Below, piece after piece: positions 9,504 through 17,123 of a stretch of DNA of 64,000 nucleotides (position 1 is its first letter; each line of letters starts with the position of its first letter). The notes beneath the pieces are model-generated. The model saw only the letters and a list, made by a program, of their open reading frames with translations. It was not told the DNA's origin and ran no database searches. Made by a program: the position numbers and the translations under genes. The stretch is from Pseudomonas oryzihabitans (GTDB taxonomy: Bacteria > Pseudomonadota > Gammaproteobacteria > Pseudomonadales > Pseudomonadaceae), in contig NZ_CP013987.1 of the NCBI RefSeq assembly GCF_001518815.1, positions 1,901,001-1,965,000 of the forward strand, written 5' to 3'.

Positions 9504-10235
9504 ATGACCCAGGCCTGTTTTCGCTTCCATGGCGCCCTCGAACGCTTCCTGGCCCCGGCCCATCGTGGTCGGACGGTCTGGGTCGAGTGCGCCTCGGTGG
9601 CAAGCGCCAAGCATCAGATCGAAGCACTCGGCATACCCCATACCGAAGTGGGACTGTTGCTGATCAATGGCCAGGCCGGCAGCCTGAAACAGCGTCTGCG
9701 AGAGGGCGATCAGGTGGTCGTCCATCCCGCCATGGCGATCGCGAGGGATGAAAAGCGGCCTGGCGATCTACCAATTGCGCCTCCGCGCTTTGTCGCTGAC
9801 GCCCACCTGGGTGCCCTGGCGCGGCGGCTGCGCATGGCCGGTTTCGATACCCTATACGACAATGCCTACGCCGACCCGGCGCTGGCCGAGCTGGCCAACC
9901 GTGAGGCACGTTTTCTGCTCACCCGGGATCGCGAATTGCTCAAGCGGCGCCAGGTGGTGCAGGGCTGCTATATCCATGCACTGCGGCCTGAAGCCCAACT
10001 GGGTGAGCTGTTCGAGCGACTGGCCTTGCGCCACTGGGCCGCGCCCTTTACCCGCTGCCTGACCTGCAATGCGGAGTTGCAGCCTGTCGCTCTCGAGCAA
10101 GTCAGCGAGCGCATCCCTGTACGGGTTCGCGCCCGTCACCAGGCCTTTGTCCACTGCCCAGCGTGCGACAAGCTGTTCTGGGAGGGCAGCCACTGGCGCG
10201 CCATGCGCGAGCGGCTGGCCCCGCTGGGGGCCTGA
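9504..10235 (+). CDS. Mut7-C RNase-domain protein with ubiquitin-like N-terminus
   Basis: A 243-residue protein with two parts. Residues 1-85 form a small beta-grasp (ubiquitin-like/MoaD-like) module ending GDQVVVHPAMA. Residues 90-243 are a Mut7-C (DUF82) domain with the PIN-like acidic residues in FVADAHLGALARRLR and LLTRDRELL, followed by a zinc ribbon CLTC...CPAC near 190-225. The family is predicted to be a ribonuclease; this is a family inference only. A GTG at 9471 with GGAAGGGA upstream would add 11 residues. I chose the ATG because it gives the usual family N-terminus; its GAGG is close. Confidence 0.8.
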   Translation: MTQACFRFHGALERFLAPAHRGRTVWVECASVASAKHQIEALGIPHTEVGLLLINGQAGSLKQRLREGDQVVVHPAMAIARDEKRPGDLPIAPPRFVADAHLGALARRLRMAGFDTLYDNAYADPALAELANREARFLLTRDRELLKRRQVVQGCYIHALRPEAQLGELFERLALRHWAAPFTRCLTCNAELQPVALEQVSERIPVRVRARHQAFVHCPACDKLFWEGSHWRAMRERLAPLGA

Positions 10236-10236
10236 G

Positions 10237-11070
10237 CTAGCGCGGCAATACCTGGCGTAGCGAACCACCCACATCCGGCAGATCCATCTCGATACGCCGC
10301 CACCAGGCTTCGGCAAAGCTGTAGAGGGCGAAGGCAATCAGGCCGAGGCCGACCACCAACAGGATCAGCGCACCGAAGGGCAGGTTCTGCAGGCCGTTCA
10401 GCGCATCCTTCATACCTGGCGGGTGCAGCGCCTGGTAGCGCGAACCGCTGACCACCAGCAGAACCGCGATCTCGACGAAGGCCACCCCGCGGGCGATCAG
10501 GCCGAAGCGGCCGATGGGGCGGATCAGCCGCAGTTGTTCGGGACTGGCTTCAAGGTAGCGCTCGAAGCTGGCTTTCCAGCCCTTCACGAAGTGCGCGAGC
10601 CCTACACCCAGGGGGATCAGCGCAGCGACGTACACCAGCAGGTTGGAATAGGGCCAGCTGAGCAGCATCTGTAGAAAGTCATTGGTGTCGCCACCCGAGC
10701 CGCCACCCTGGCGCAGACCGCTGATCAGCAGGCCCAGGGCGAAGAAGGCGAGGGCGCCATAGGTGATACCGCCTACCAGCAGGCCGGCGCGAATCACCAG
10801 GCCCTTGGGCTTGTTGCCATGGCCATCGACGTCGCGCAGTGCCTGGAGGATGCGCCAGGCCGCAAAGGCGACCAGGCCGACCACCACCAGCCCGACCAGG
10901 AAATGGCCGAAGGGCTGGGCGAGCAGGGCTTCCAGGCTGTCATGGCTGTCCGCCGGCTGGCCGGAACCGCGCGCCGCCAGCAGGGCGAGCACGCCGATGA
11001 TGAGATAGACGAGGCCACGAGCGGCGTAGCCGCCGCGAGCCAGCAAGGTAAGTCCGGTACGAGTGTGCAT
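10237..11070 (-). CDS. DUF1206 family integral membrane protein
   Basis: A 277-residue membrane protein built from three repeats of two transmembrane helices, each repeat starting with an ARGGYAARGLVYLIIG-like motif (again at FGLIARGVAFVEIAVLLVV). This is the DUF1206 architecture. The function is unknown. A GSGGD loop lies between repeats. It is convergent with the Mut7-C gene, with one base between the stops, so no terminator separates them. Confidence 0.85.
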   Translation of the reverse strand: MHTRTGLTLLARGGYAARGLVYLIIGVLALLAARGSGQPADSHDSLEALLAQPFGHFLVGLVVVGLVAFAAWRILQALRDVDGHGNKPKGLVIRAGLLVGGITYGALAFFALGLLISGLRQGGGSGGDTNDFLQMLLSWPYSNLLVYVAALIPLGVGLAHFVKGWKASFERYLEASPEQLRLIRPIGRFGLIARGVAFVEIAVLLVVSGSRYQALHPPGMKDALNGLQNLPFGALILLVVGLGLIAFALYSFAEAWWRRIEMDLPDVGGSLRQVLPR

Positions 11071-11210
11071 CTGTTATGCCCTGTTACATTCTGCCTTGTA
11101 CTGACCGGTGGCCCGCGTATGGGTTCTAATGGCCGGACGGACGTTCTCCGAGGACTGGCAGCGGGCGGGTTTTGGCCTTAGGCTCGCACCCTTTGCCCGG
11201 CGACCGGTTC

Positions 11211-11684
11211 ATGGACAAAGCGCGACTGCTTCCCCTCATTCTTCAGGCCCTGGAAGGCGACCGTGATGTCATCAGCCAGCAGCTGACAGCTAGCCACGAA
11301 GCGGCCACCCATAGCGAAAGCAAGGCCGAGAACAAGTACGACACCCGCGGCCTGGAGGCGGCCTATCTGGCCGACGGCCAGCGCCGGCGTCTGCACGAGA
11401 TCGAGCTGGCCCTGGCCGCCTACCGAACGCTGACGCTTGTACCCATGAGCGATGGTATCCGAGTCGGCGCCCTGGTCGAGCTGGCCACCGCGACGTCCAG
11501 CCGCTGGCTGTTCCTCGGCCCGGACGCGGCGGGACTCAAGGTCAGGCTCGATGGCCAGGACGTGCTGGTGATCTCGCCGCGCGCGCCCCTGGGTCAGGCG
11601 CTGCTGGGTCGCGAGGAGGGGGATGAGGTGGCGGTGACGGTGGAAGGAAAGGTGCACCGGCAGGAGATCGTGGCGGTGTACTGA
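11211..11684 (+). CDS. GreA/GreB-like transcription factor family protein
   Basis: A 157-residue protein resembling GreA/GreB: an N-terminal helical segment with SESKAENKYDTRGLEAAYLADGQ and RLHEIELAL, then a C-terminal FKBP-like beta domain (GALVELAT, PLGQALLGREEGDEVAV). True Gre factors use a longer acidic-tipped coiled coil to stimulate RNA polymerase cleavage; the helical part here is short and the tip acidic pair is not obvious, so this may be a Gre-domain paralogue that binds RNAP without cleavage. The start used gives MDKARLLPLILQ; an upstream in-frame start at 11172 lacks support. Confidence 0.7.
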   Translation: MDKARLLPLILQALEGDRDVISQQLTASHEAATHSESKAENKYDTRGLEAAYLADGQRRRLHEIELALAAYRTLTLVPMSDGIRVGALVELATATSSRWLFLGPDAAGLKVRLDGQDVLVISPRAPLGQALLGREEGDEVAVTVEGKVHRQEIVAVY

Positions 11685-12061
11685 GCGTCAGGCTGCTCCC
11701 AAGGACTGCCGTAGGTTGGGTTGAGCGTTAGCGAAGCCCAACAGGGCCTAGCTTCGGTGCGGGTCCTGTTGGGCTTCGACGATGGAGCCGTCTCAACCCT
11801 ACCTACGAGCATCGCCGCCAAAGGACCGTAGGTTGGGTTGAGCGTTAGCGAAGCCCAACAGGGCCTAGCTTCGGTGCGGGTCTTGTTGGGCTTCGACGAT
11901 GGGGCCGTCTCAGCCCAACCTACGAGCATCGCCGCCGGATGAGTCACCGTAGGTTGGGTTGAGCACAGCGAAGCCCAACAGGCTTGGCTTGATTCTAGGA
12001 CTGTTGGGCTTCGACGATGGAGCCGTCTCAACCCAACCTACGCTCCTCTGCGACCAAGGAC
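11685..12061. repeat. Three tandem hairpin-forming intergenic repeats
   Basis: This gap without a gene holds three head-to-tail copies (starting at 11711, 11828 and 11949; 117 and 121 bp apart; last copy ends about 12042). Each is a long imperfect inverted repeat: outer arms GTAGGTTGGGTT...AACCCAACCTAC and inner arms GCGAAGCCCAACAG...CTGTTGGGCTTCG. Copies 1 and 2 are nearly identical, including the spacer GAGCATCGCCGCC; copy 3 has lost part of the centre. They are REP-like elements at the 3' end of a convergent gene pair. Confidence 0.9.
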
Positions 12062-12349
12062 TCAGGCTTCGACGCCCTCCACCGATCGGGTAGCCCGGGG
12101 CGGGGTTGCCTCTTCCTTTTCCTGCTTGGGCCGGTGCTGATCCAGCCAGGCGCGACCCTGGTTCTGGGCCTCGTCGACCTTCTTGTCGAGCTCGTCGAGG
12201 GTCCCGCCCAGGGTTTCCCGCACCTGTTCACGAGCGGCTTCTTCCACCTTGGTGGCGAAGCTGTCCGCCGCCTTCTCGGCGCTGTCACAGCCGCCTAGGC
12301 CCAGCAGCAGGAGAATGCCGGCGAGGCCGAGCGTGGCTTTGAAGCTCAT
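12062..12349 (-). CDS. Small lipoprotein
   Basis: A 95-residue lipoprotein precursor: hydrophobic signal with lipobox LGLGGC (Cys21), then a charged, helical body rich in Glu, Lys and Ala (EKAADSFATKVEEAAREQVRE and onward) suggesting a coiled coil, and a flexible C-terminus. No family function is recognised. It lies 13 bp after the alx stop on the same strand and is probably transcribed with it. Confidence 0.7.
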   Translation of the reverse strand: MSFKATLGLAGILLLLGLGGCDSAEKAADSFATKVEEAAREQVRETLGGTLDELDKKVDEAQNQGRAWLDQHRPKQEKEEATPPRATRSVEGVEA

Positions 12350-12362
12350 GGTCGTCTCCCGT

Positions 12363-13388
12363 TCACGAAGGCTTGTTCAAGGAGTCACGGGTTTCGTGAC
12401 CGGTCGACGCAGGCTTCGCCTCGCCGCGCGTCTTGTACAGCGAGACGAGTACGCCACCAGCCAGCAGGCCCAGGGTCACGCTCAGGGAGATCGCCGGCGG
12501 GATCTTGCCGATGATGCCCACCAGGAAGATCTTGCAGCCGATGAATACCAGCACCAGCGCCAGGGCGTACTTCAGGTAGGCGAAGCGGTGGATCATGGCC
12601 GCCAGGGCGAAGTACAGGGCGCGCAGGCCGAGGATGGCGAAGACGTTGGAGGTGTAGACGATGAAGGGATCCTGGGTGATGGCGAAGATCGCCGGCACGC
12701 TGTCCACCGCGAACACCAGGTCGGCGCACTCGATCACGATCAGCGCGAGGAACATCGGCGTTACCCAGAGCACCGTCTTGCCGCTGGCGTCGGGCTGGCG
12801 CACGAAGAAGTGCTCGCCGTGCAGCTCATCGGTCACCCGCAACTTCTTGCGCAGGAACTTGATGAAGACGTTGTCGTCGAGCTTGGGTTCTTCGTCCACC
12901 TTGGCGAGCAGCATCTTGACCCCGGTGATCACCAGGAAGGCGCCGAAGACATAGAGGATCCAGTCGAACTGGTGGAGCAGGGCGGCGCCCAGGCCGATCA
13001 TGATGGCGCGTAGTACGATCACCCCGAGGATGCCCCAGAACAGCACCCGGTGCTGGTACTTACGCGGGATGGCGAAGAAGCCGAAGATCACTGCCATCAG
13101 GAAGACGTTGTCCATGGACAGCGACTTCTCGATCAGGAAACCGGTGACGTAGTCGAGGCTGGCGTCGGCGCCCTTGAGCTGCCAGACGAAGAGGGCGAAC
13201 AGCAGGCCCGCGGTGATGTAGCCGGCGGACAGCAGCAGGCTCTCCTTGACCTCGATGGGCTTGTTCTCCTTGTGGAGGACACCCAGGTCGAAGGCCAGAA
13301 GGGCGATGACTACGGCGAAGAAGGTGAGCCACATCCAGGTGGCGGTGCCGAGGAAGTCGGCGAAGAAAAATTCATGCAGGGCGTTCAT
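12363..13388 (-). CDS. alx: TerC/Alx family membrane protein (metal homeostasis)
   Basis: A 341-residue polytopic protein closely resembling E. coli Alx: IEKSLSMDNVFLMAVIFGFF, FDWILYVFGAFLVITGVKMLLA, the EHFFVR loop, and the acidic CADLVFAVDSVPAIFAIT with PFIVYTSNVFAILGLRA. Alx exports manganese in E. coli. About nine transmembrane helices are visible, with the conserved membrane Asp residues (in SMDN, CADL and AVDS) present. The start chosen has AAGGAGGGG upstream; an upstream in-frame ATG would add six residues. The 143-bp leader was checked for a yybP-ykoY manganese riboswitch, and its conserved core is not obvious. It lies downstream of a Zur-box gene. Confidence 0.9.
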   Translation of the reverse strand: MNALHEFFFADFLGTATWMWLTFFAVVIALLAFDLGVLHKENKPIEVKESLLLSAGYITAGLLFALFVWQLKGADASLDYVTGFLIEKSLSMDNVFLMAVIFGFFAIPRKYQHRVLFWGILGVIVLRAIMIGLGAALLHQFDWILYVFGAFLVITGVKMLLAKVDEEPKLDDNVFIKFLRKKLRVTDELHGEHFFVRQPDASGKTVLWVTPMFLALIVIECADLVFAVDSVPAIFAITQDPFIVYTSNVFAILGLRALYFALAAMIHRFAYLKYALALVLVFIGCKIFLVGIIGKIPPAISLSVTLGLLAGGVLVSLYKTRGEAKPASTGHETRDSLNKPS

Positions 13389-13499
13389 GAGCCCCTCCTT
13401 AGTCAAGTTTCAAGACTATGACTCGACATGGCGGCACACGCCGTCAGAGGGGCCCGGGTCACCCAGACAGGATTTAGAACTCGGGTACGTTCGGCAAGG

Positions 13500-13522
13500 G
13501 TTGCAGTTTTACAAAATGCAAC
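13500..13522. promoter_or_regulatory. AT-rich dyad between the NTF2-like gene and alx
   Basis: GTTGCAGTTTTACAAAATGCAAC pairs GTTGCA with TGCAAC and TTT with AAA, with two mismatches in the centre. It lies nine bases past the stop of the upstream gene and 111 bp before alx. It could be an operator for alx or a weak terminator. Confidence 0.35.
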
Positions 13523-13531
13523 CGCTCTAGG

Positions 13532-13954
13532 TCAGGCCTCCCGGGAAGAGTGATGGCCGGTGATCAGCCAGCGGCCTTCGATCTGCTCGAAGGTGAAAAG
13601 GAAGCGCGCAGGCACACTGATCACCTGCTCGCCTTCACGGTAGTGAAAGACGTAGAGACCGCCGACGACCACGGTGCTGAGCTTGCTGCTGACCCTTTTC
13701 TTGAAGATCTGCACGTCGCAGACCAGTCCTTCGTTGGCGAGGAAGTTGCGGAAGTACTCGCGCCGGCTGTCCTCGCAGTCCCGCACCTCGTTGGATAGCG
13801 TGGGGACCAGGATGGCGTCCGGCGCATAGAGGGCAAGAATGGCTTCCACATCACGGGTGGCGACGGTTGCGGCCCAGGTGTGCAGGGCCGCCTTGGCCCC
13901 GGCGAGGCTGGCGATCTCCTCGTTGGAGCGGGCAGGGGAAATGGCTACGGACAC
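13532..13954 (-). CDS. NTF2-like protein, SgcJ/EcaC (DUF4440/SnoaL) family
   Basis: A 140-residue single-domain protein of the NTF2-like cone fold: AALHTWAATVATRDVEAILALYAPDAILVPT at the N-terminus, a DCEDSRREYFRNFL helix, and strands ending GRWLITGHHSS. Such proteins are often small enzymes or ligand-binding domains; the reaction is unknown. The start is GTG with GGAGG eight bases upstream. A near-perfect Zur operator sits 25 bp before the start, so it is likely expressed under zinc starvation. The C-terminal GHH and internal Asp/Glu residues could bind metal, which is speculation. No signal peptide is seen. Confidence 0.75.
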   Translation of the reverse strand: MSVAISPARSNEEIASLAGAKAALHTWAATVATRDVEAILALYAPDAILVPTLSNEVRDCEDSRREYFRNFLANEGLVCDVQIFKKRVSSKLSTVVVGGLYVFHYREGEQVISVPARFLFTFEQIEGRWLITGHHSSREA

Positions 13955-13979
13955 AGGGTAATCCTCCGGCGAGCATGGA

Positions 13980-13998
13980 ATTGTTATAATATAACAAT
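13980..13998. promoter_or_regulatory. Zur box (zinc uptake regulator operator)
   Basis: ATTGTTATAATATAACAAT is a perfect 19-bp palindrome. Extended to 13978-14000 it agrees with the gammaproteobacterial Zur consensus (core GTTATANTATAAC, as I recall it) at about 20 of 23 positions. It contains -10-like TATA sequences, so a bound repressor would occlude the promoter of the NTF2-like gene on the minus strand. Confidence 0.8.
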
Positions 13999-14117
13999 CC
14001 GCTTCGGACGAGCACGTTGTGGCAGCAGATTGCCTAAAGGCGATGTCGGCAGGAGGCGTTCAGGTCATGGAGGAGGGACGTCGCCGTCGGACGCCGGCGA
14101 CGGAGGTGTCTGGCGTC

Positions 14118-14429
14118 TCAGCGATTTTCCACTTTCGAGCGCAGCGGAATTTCCTCACGGGAGTCCGTCTGGGTGACGTCCTGGCCGACCATTTCTTCGT
14201 AGACCGCTGGCTGGGCGATGAACAGCCGCACGTCCTTGACGTCATCGAGAATACGGCGGGCTTCTTCCACCGAGGCCACGTGCAGGGTGGCACCCTTGTC
14301 ATCCGCCACAGGCATCGAGGTACCTTCCACCAGCGCATGGATGACGTAGGAGCCACCCTCCATGGACACCAGATTGACTTCCTTGACCGCACCGGCCTTG
14401 ATCTGCTGATTCAGCTCTTTGACATTCAT
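14118..14429 (-). CDS. DUF6482 family small protein
   Basis: A 103-residue soluble protein (MNVKELNQQIKAG, SMEGGSYVIHALVEG, ASVEEARRILDDVKDVRLFIAQP) resembling a small Pseudomonas family named DUF6482. The function is unknown. The start ATG has GAGGTGTC upstream. Between its stop and the Zur box lies a GC-rich 8-bp hairpin (14079-14102) without a T-run. Confidence 0.65.
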   Translation of the reverse strand: MNVKELNQQIKAGAVKEVNLVSMEGGSYVIHALVEGTSMPVADDKGATLHVASVEEARRILDDVKDVRLFIAQPAVYEEMVGQDVTQTDSREEIPLRSKVENR

Positions 14430-14516
14430 CGAGACACCTCGGTTATCACGCTAACAAGCCCCGCGCACGGCAGGGAAGATAAGGATTCGAGGCGGGAGCG
14501 GGGACGGGAGTTCCGG

Positions 14517-15419
14517 TCATTGCCAATGACGTACGGCCTCATGGAGAGTGGCACGCATTTCCGCGGCGAAGGCCAGGGTCAGGGTGCCCGCTGGTCGGTG
14601 GTCGGCCAGCAGCAGGTAGCTGGTGAAGCGAATCGCCGGCTGGAAGGGGCGCCATTCCAAGCCGGCGTGGAGATAATCCTGTGCAACTAGCGGACTAACG
14701 ATGCTGACGCCCAGTCCAAGACCGACCATCGCACAAATGGTTGCCGCATAGGGCGTCTCAAGGCTTAGTCGACGCCGTTCGGCCGGTTCCTGGAAGTGAC
14801 GATCAATACGGGTACGGGTGCTATCACCTGATACCAGCGAGATGAATTCCTCGTCAGCTAAATCCGCCGGCGTTACGTGCTCCAGCTGACCTAGGCGGTG
14901 GCCGGCTGGGAACACGCAGACGCCAGGCACGTCGCTGAGCACTTCCGCCGTTACCCCTGGCAACTGGTCTCCTACATAGGACGCCAACCCCAGGTCGCAG
15001 AATTGAGAGGCTGCCCAGTGCGCGACCGTGGGAGAGTCACTCGTGTGGATAGTGATGGCGACCTGCGGATACCGATCACGAAACCGCTGCACAACCCGCG
15101 GCAGCAGGGTGAGTGACAGAGAGGGCACCGCGGCGATGCGCAGGCGTCCGGTGCCTCCGTGGGCGATGGCACGTGCCGAAGCCTGCAAGCTAGCCAACCC
15201 AACGAAGGCGCGTTCCACGTCGCGGAATAGAGCCGTACCTTCTTCGGTAGGCAGCAGGCGTCCGGCAATACGCTCAAAAAGCCGGAAATTGCAGCTGCGT
15301 TCCAGTTGAGCGACCAACCGGCTGATATTTGGCTGCGAGGTATGCAGGGCCTCGGCGGCCGCGGTCATGGAGCCAGACAGCATCGTCGCGCGAAAGGCTT
15401 CCACCTGTTTCATGTTCAT
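14517..15419 (-). CDS. LysR family transcriptional regulator of the adjacent ABC operon
   Basis: A 300-residue LysR-type regulator: winged helix at 1-60 (KQVEAFRATMLSGSMTAAAEALHTSQPNISRLVAQLE) and a periplasmic-binding-like effector domain from about 90. It is divergent from an amino-acid ABC transporter/lyase operon across 196 bp, the classic arrangement for a LysR activator with autoregulation. The effector is probably the imported substrate or its cleavage product. Codon use (TTA, CTA, GTA, ATA) is looser than in flanking core genes, as in the operon it faces. Confidence 0.92.
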   Translation of the reverse strand: MNMKQVEAFRATMLSGSMTAAAEALHTSQPNISRLVAQLERSCNFRLFERIAGRLLPTEEGTALFRDVERAFVGLASLQASARAIAHGGTGRLRIAAVPSLSLTLLPRVVQRFRDRYPQVAITIHTSDSPTVAHWAASQFCDLGLASYVGDQLPGVTAEVLSDVPGVCVFPAGHRLGQLEHVTPADLADEEFISLVSGDSTRTRIDRHFQEPAERRRLSLETPYAATICAMVGLGLGVSIVSPLVAQDYLHAGLEWRPFQPAIRFTSYLLLADHRPAGTLTLAFAAEMRATLHEAVRHWQ

Positions 15420-15459
15420 CCGCTAACCCCATATCAGATCCGTATGCCTGCCTAGCGTA

Positions 15460-15472
15460 TTGGCATTTGCCA
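15460..15472. promoter_or_regulatory. LysR-type T-N11-A binding site candidate
   Basis: TTGGCATTTGCCA has the T-N11-A form with TGGCA/TGCCA dyad arms. It sits 40 bp before the LysR gene and about 143 bp before the transporter operon. A weaker second candidate, ATA-N9-TAT, is at 15431-15445. Confidence 0.5.
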
Positions 15473-15615
15473 GCATGACGCCATAAGTCTTACAAGAGAG
15501 CCAAGGCGCGACGAACGCCAGCCATAAACGACCGCCTGCTGCATCTTCCGATCTGCCCTCAAAGTTCTGCTTCCGGCTACTGCCGGTGGTAGTCACTGTT
15601 CTTCTAGGAGGCAAC

Positions 15616-16443
15616 ATGTCGTATCGCGCGTTTTTCGGGGCCATCCTGGCGCTCGGCCTTATTGGTTTCGTCCAGGCCGCACCTCTGCCTCCCGTACCAC
15701 CCAGCGTCACCGAAGCCGGCATGTTGCGCGCCGGGGTACGTTGCGATCAGCCACCCTATGGCTACCAGGACAGCAACGGTGATTTCGCCGGCGTAGAAGT
15801 AGAGATGTCCCGGCAGATCGCCGATTGGGCGCTGGGTTCGCGGGACAAGGTGAGCTTTACCTGTGTCACCGCCGAAAACCGGGTGCCCCAGTTGCTCGGG
15901 CGCAAGGTAGACATGCTTATCGCCACCCTCGGGGTAACCCCGGAGCGGCAGCGGGTCATTGACTTCACCATCCCCTACCGCTGGGGTGCAAGCGATGTGT
16001 TGGTGCGCAAGGACAGCGGTATCGACACCATTGCCGCGCTACGGGGCAAGACCCTTGCCACCCTCAAGGGCTCGGTGCAGGCCAAGTGGTTCGAAGACTA
16101 TGAGCCGGAGGTAAAGACGCTGCGCATGAACAGCGCCGCTGACGCGCTGCAGACCTTTCGCCAGGGCCGGGCCGACGCCTACACCCATGATGCTGCGACC
16201 CTGGTGGTGGTGACCGCCCATGACGACAGCGTCCGTTTGGTGGGTGAGCCCTTCCAGATATCCGATGCCGCCATTGGCGTGCGCAAGAACGAGACGCAGT
16301 GGCGTGACTACCTCAGCGCGGCAGTGACGCGGATGCACGAGGAACACCTGTTCCGGCCGTGGGTGGAGCGGCTGGTCCCGGAGAATATTCGCAGCTACTA
16401 CCTGAGTGTATTTGAAGAGCCGCGTCCCGAAGAAAGCCACTAG
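15616..16443 (+). CDS. Amino-acid-type ABC transporter substrate-binding protein
   Basis: A 275-residue periplasmic binding protein (SBP_bac_3 family): signal peptide at 1-21 (ALGLIGFVQAA), then GMLRAGVRCDQPPYGYQDSNGDFAGVEVEMSRQIA, with RQRVIDFTIPY and the second-lobe motif LRGKTLATLKGS. These bind polar amino acids or opine-like compounds. The start has AGGAGG six bases before the ATG. It is first in the operon sbp-permease-permease-lyase-ATPase. The specificity is not readable from the sequence; the lyase in the operon is the best clue. Confidence 0.9.
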   Translation: MSYRAFFGAILALGLIGFVQAAPLPPVPPSVTEAGMLRAGVRCDQPPYGYQDSNGDFAGVEVEMSRQIADWALGSRDKVSFTCVTAENRVPQLLGRKVDMLIATLGVTPERQRVIDFTIPYRWGASDVLVRKDSGIDTIAALRGKTLATLKGSVQAKWFEDYEPEVKTLRMNSAADALQTFRQGRADAYTHDAATLVVVTAHDDSVRLVGEPFQISDAAIGVRKNETQWRDYLSAAVTRMHEEHLFRPWVERLVPENIRSYYLSVFEEPRPEESH

Positions 16444-16453
16444 GAGTACGGTG

Positions 16454-17116
16454 ATGGACTTCGACCTGGATTACCTGGTGGCCCAGTGGCCAGCGCTGCT
16501 CGACGGCCTGGCGATGACGTTGAAGGTCTCCCTGCTAGCCATCGTGCTGTCGTTGGCAATAGGTGTCGTGGGCGGCGCAGTGAGGTTGTTTCGGGTTCCG
16601 CTCATGGCGCAGTTGTCCGCCCTCTATGTCGAATTAATTCGCAATACGCCGATCCTGGTGCAGCTGTTCTTCATCTTCTACGGACTACCCGCGGTAGGCC
16701 TGGGCCTATCGCTGTTCTGGTCCGGGGTGCTCTGTCTGTCGCTTTGGGCCGGTGCCTATCAGGTCGAGAACTTGCGTGGCGGCCTGGCCACTGTGGAGCG
16801 GGGAATGCGTGAGGCGAGTCTGGCCCTCAATCTCAAGCCCTGGCAGTACTTCTGTCTGATCGCCCTGCCCATCGCCGTGCGCACCGCGTTGCCAGCGGTG
16901 CTTAATACGGCCATCTCACTATTGAAGAACTCATCCTATCTGCAGGCCATCGGGTTGGCCGAGTTGACCTTTGTTGCGGTGGATCGCATCGCCACGGATT
17001 TTCGCGCGCTGGAGATGTTCAGCGCGATCTGTGTGCTCTACCTGTGCATGGTGGCAGTGCTGGCGCTAGCCACGCAGCGGTTATCCGCTCATTTGCAACG
17101 GCCATTCCGGCAGTGA
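16454..17116 (+). CDS. Polar amino acid ABC transporter permease (HisM/GlnP family)
   Basis: A 220-residue inner-membrane permease with about five transmembrane helices and the signature of the HisMQ family: GLAMTLKVSLLAIVLSLAIG at the N-terminus, ELIRNTPILVQLFFIFYGLP, and the EAA loop that contacts the ATPase (REASLALNLKPWQYFCLIALPIA). AGGAG lies seven bases before the ATG. It pairs with the following permease to form the membrane heterodimer. Confidence 0.9.
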   Translation: MDFDLDYLVAQWPALLDGLAMTLKVSLLAIVLSLAIGVVGGAVRLFRVPLMAQLSALYVELIRNTPILVQLFFIFYGLPAVGLGLSLFWSGVLCLSLWAGAYQVENLRGGLATVERGMREASLALNLKPWQYFCLIALPIAVRTALPAVLNTAISLLKNSSYLQAIGLAELTFVAVDRIATDFRALEMFSAICVLYLCMVAVLALATQRLSAHLQRPFRQ

Positions 17117-17123
17117 GGTGCCC

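Noticed and set aside
11711-12042. CRISPR array
   Set aside because: Units are too long (about 118 bp), are themselves inverted repeats, and the spacers are nearly identical rather than unique; no cas genes.
13389-13531. Manganese (yybP-ykoY) riboswitch before alx
   Set aside because: Alx genes are often so controlled, but I could not find the conserved core sequences or a matching stem arrangement in this leader.
14019-14690. A 223-codon plus-strand frame across the DUF6482 and LysR genes
   Set aside because: It spans an intergenic region and the antisense of two well-supported genes and matches nothing.
15431-15445. Second LysR box (ATA-N9-TAT)
   Set aside because: Only the outer three bases are symmetric; too weak to list separately from the site at 15460.
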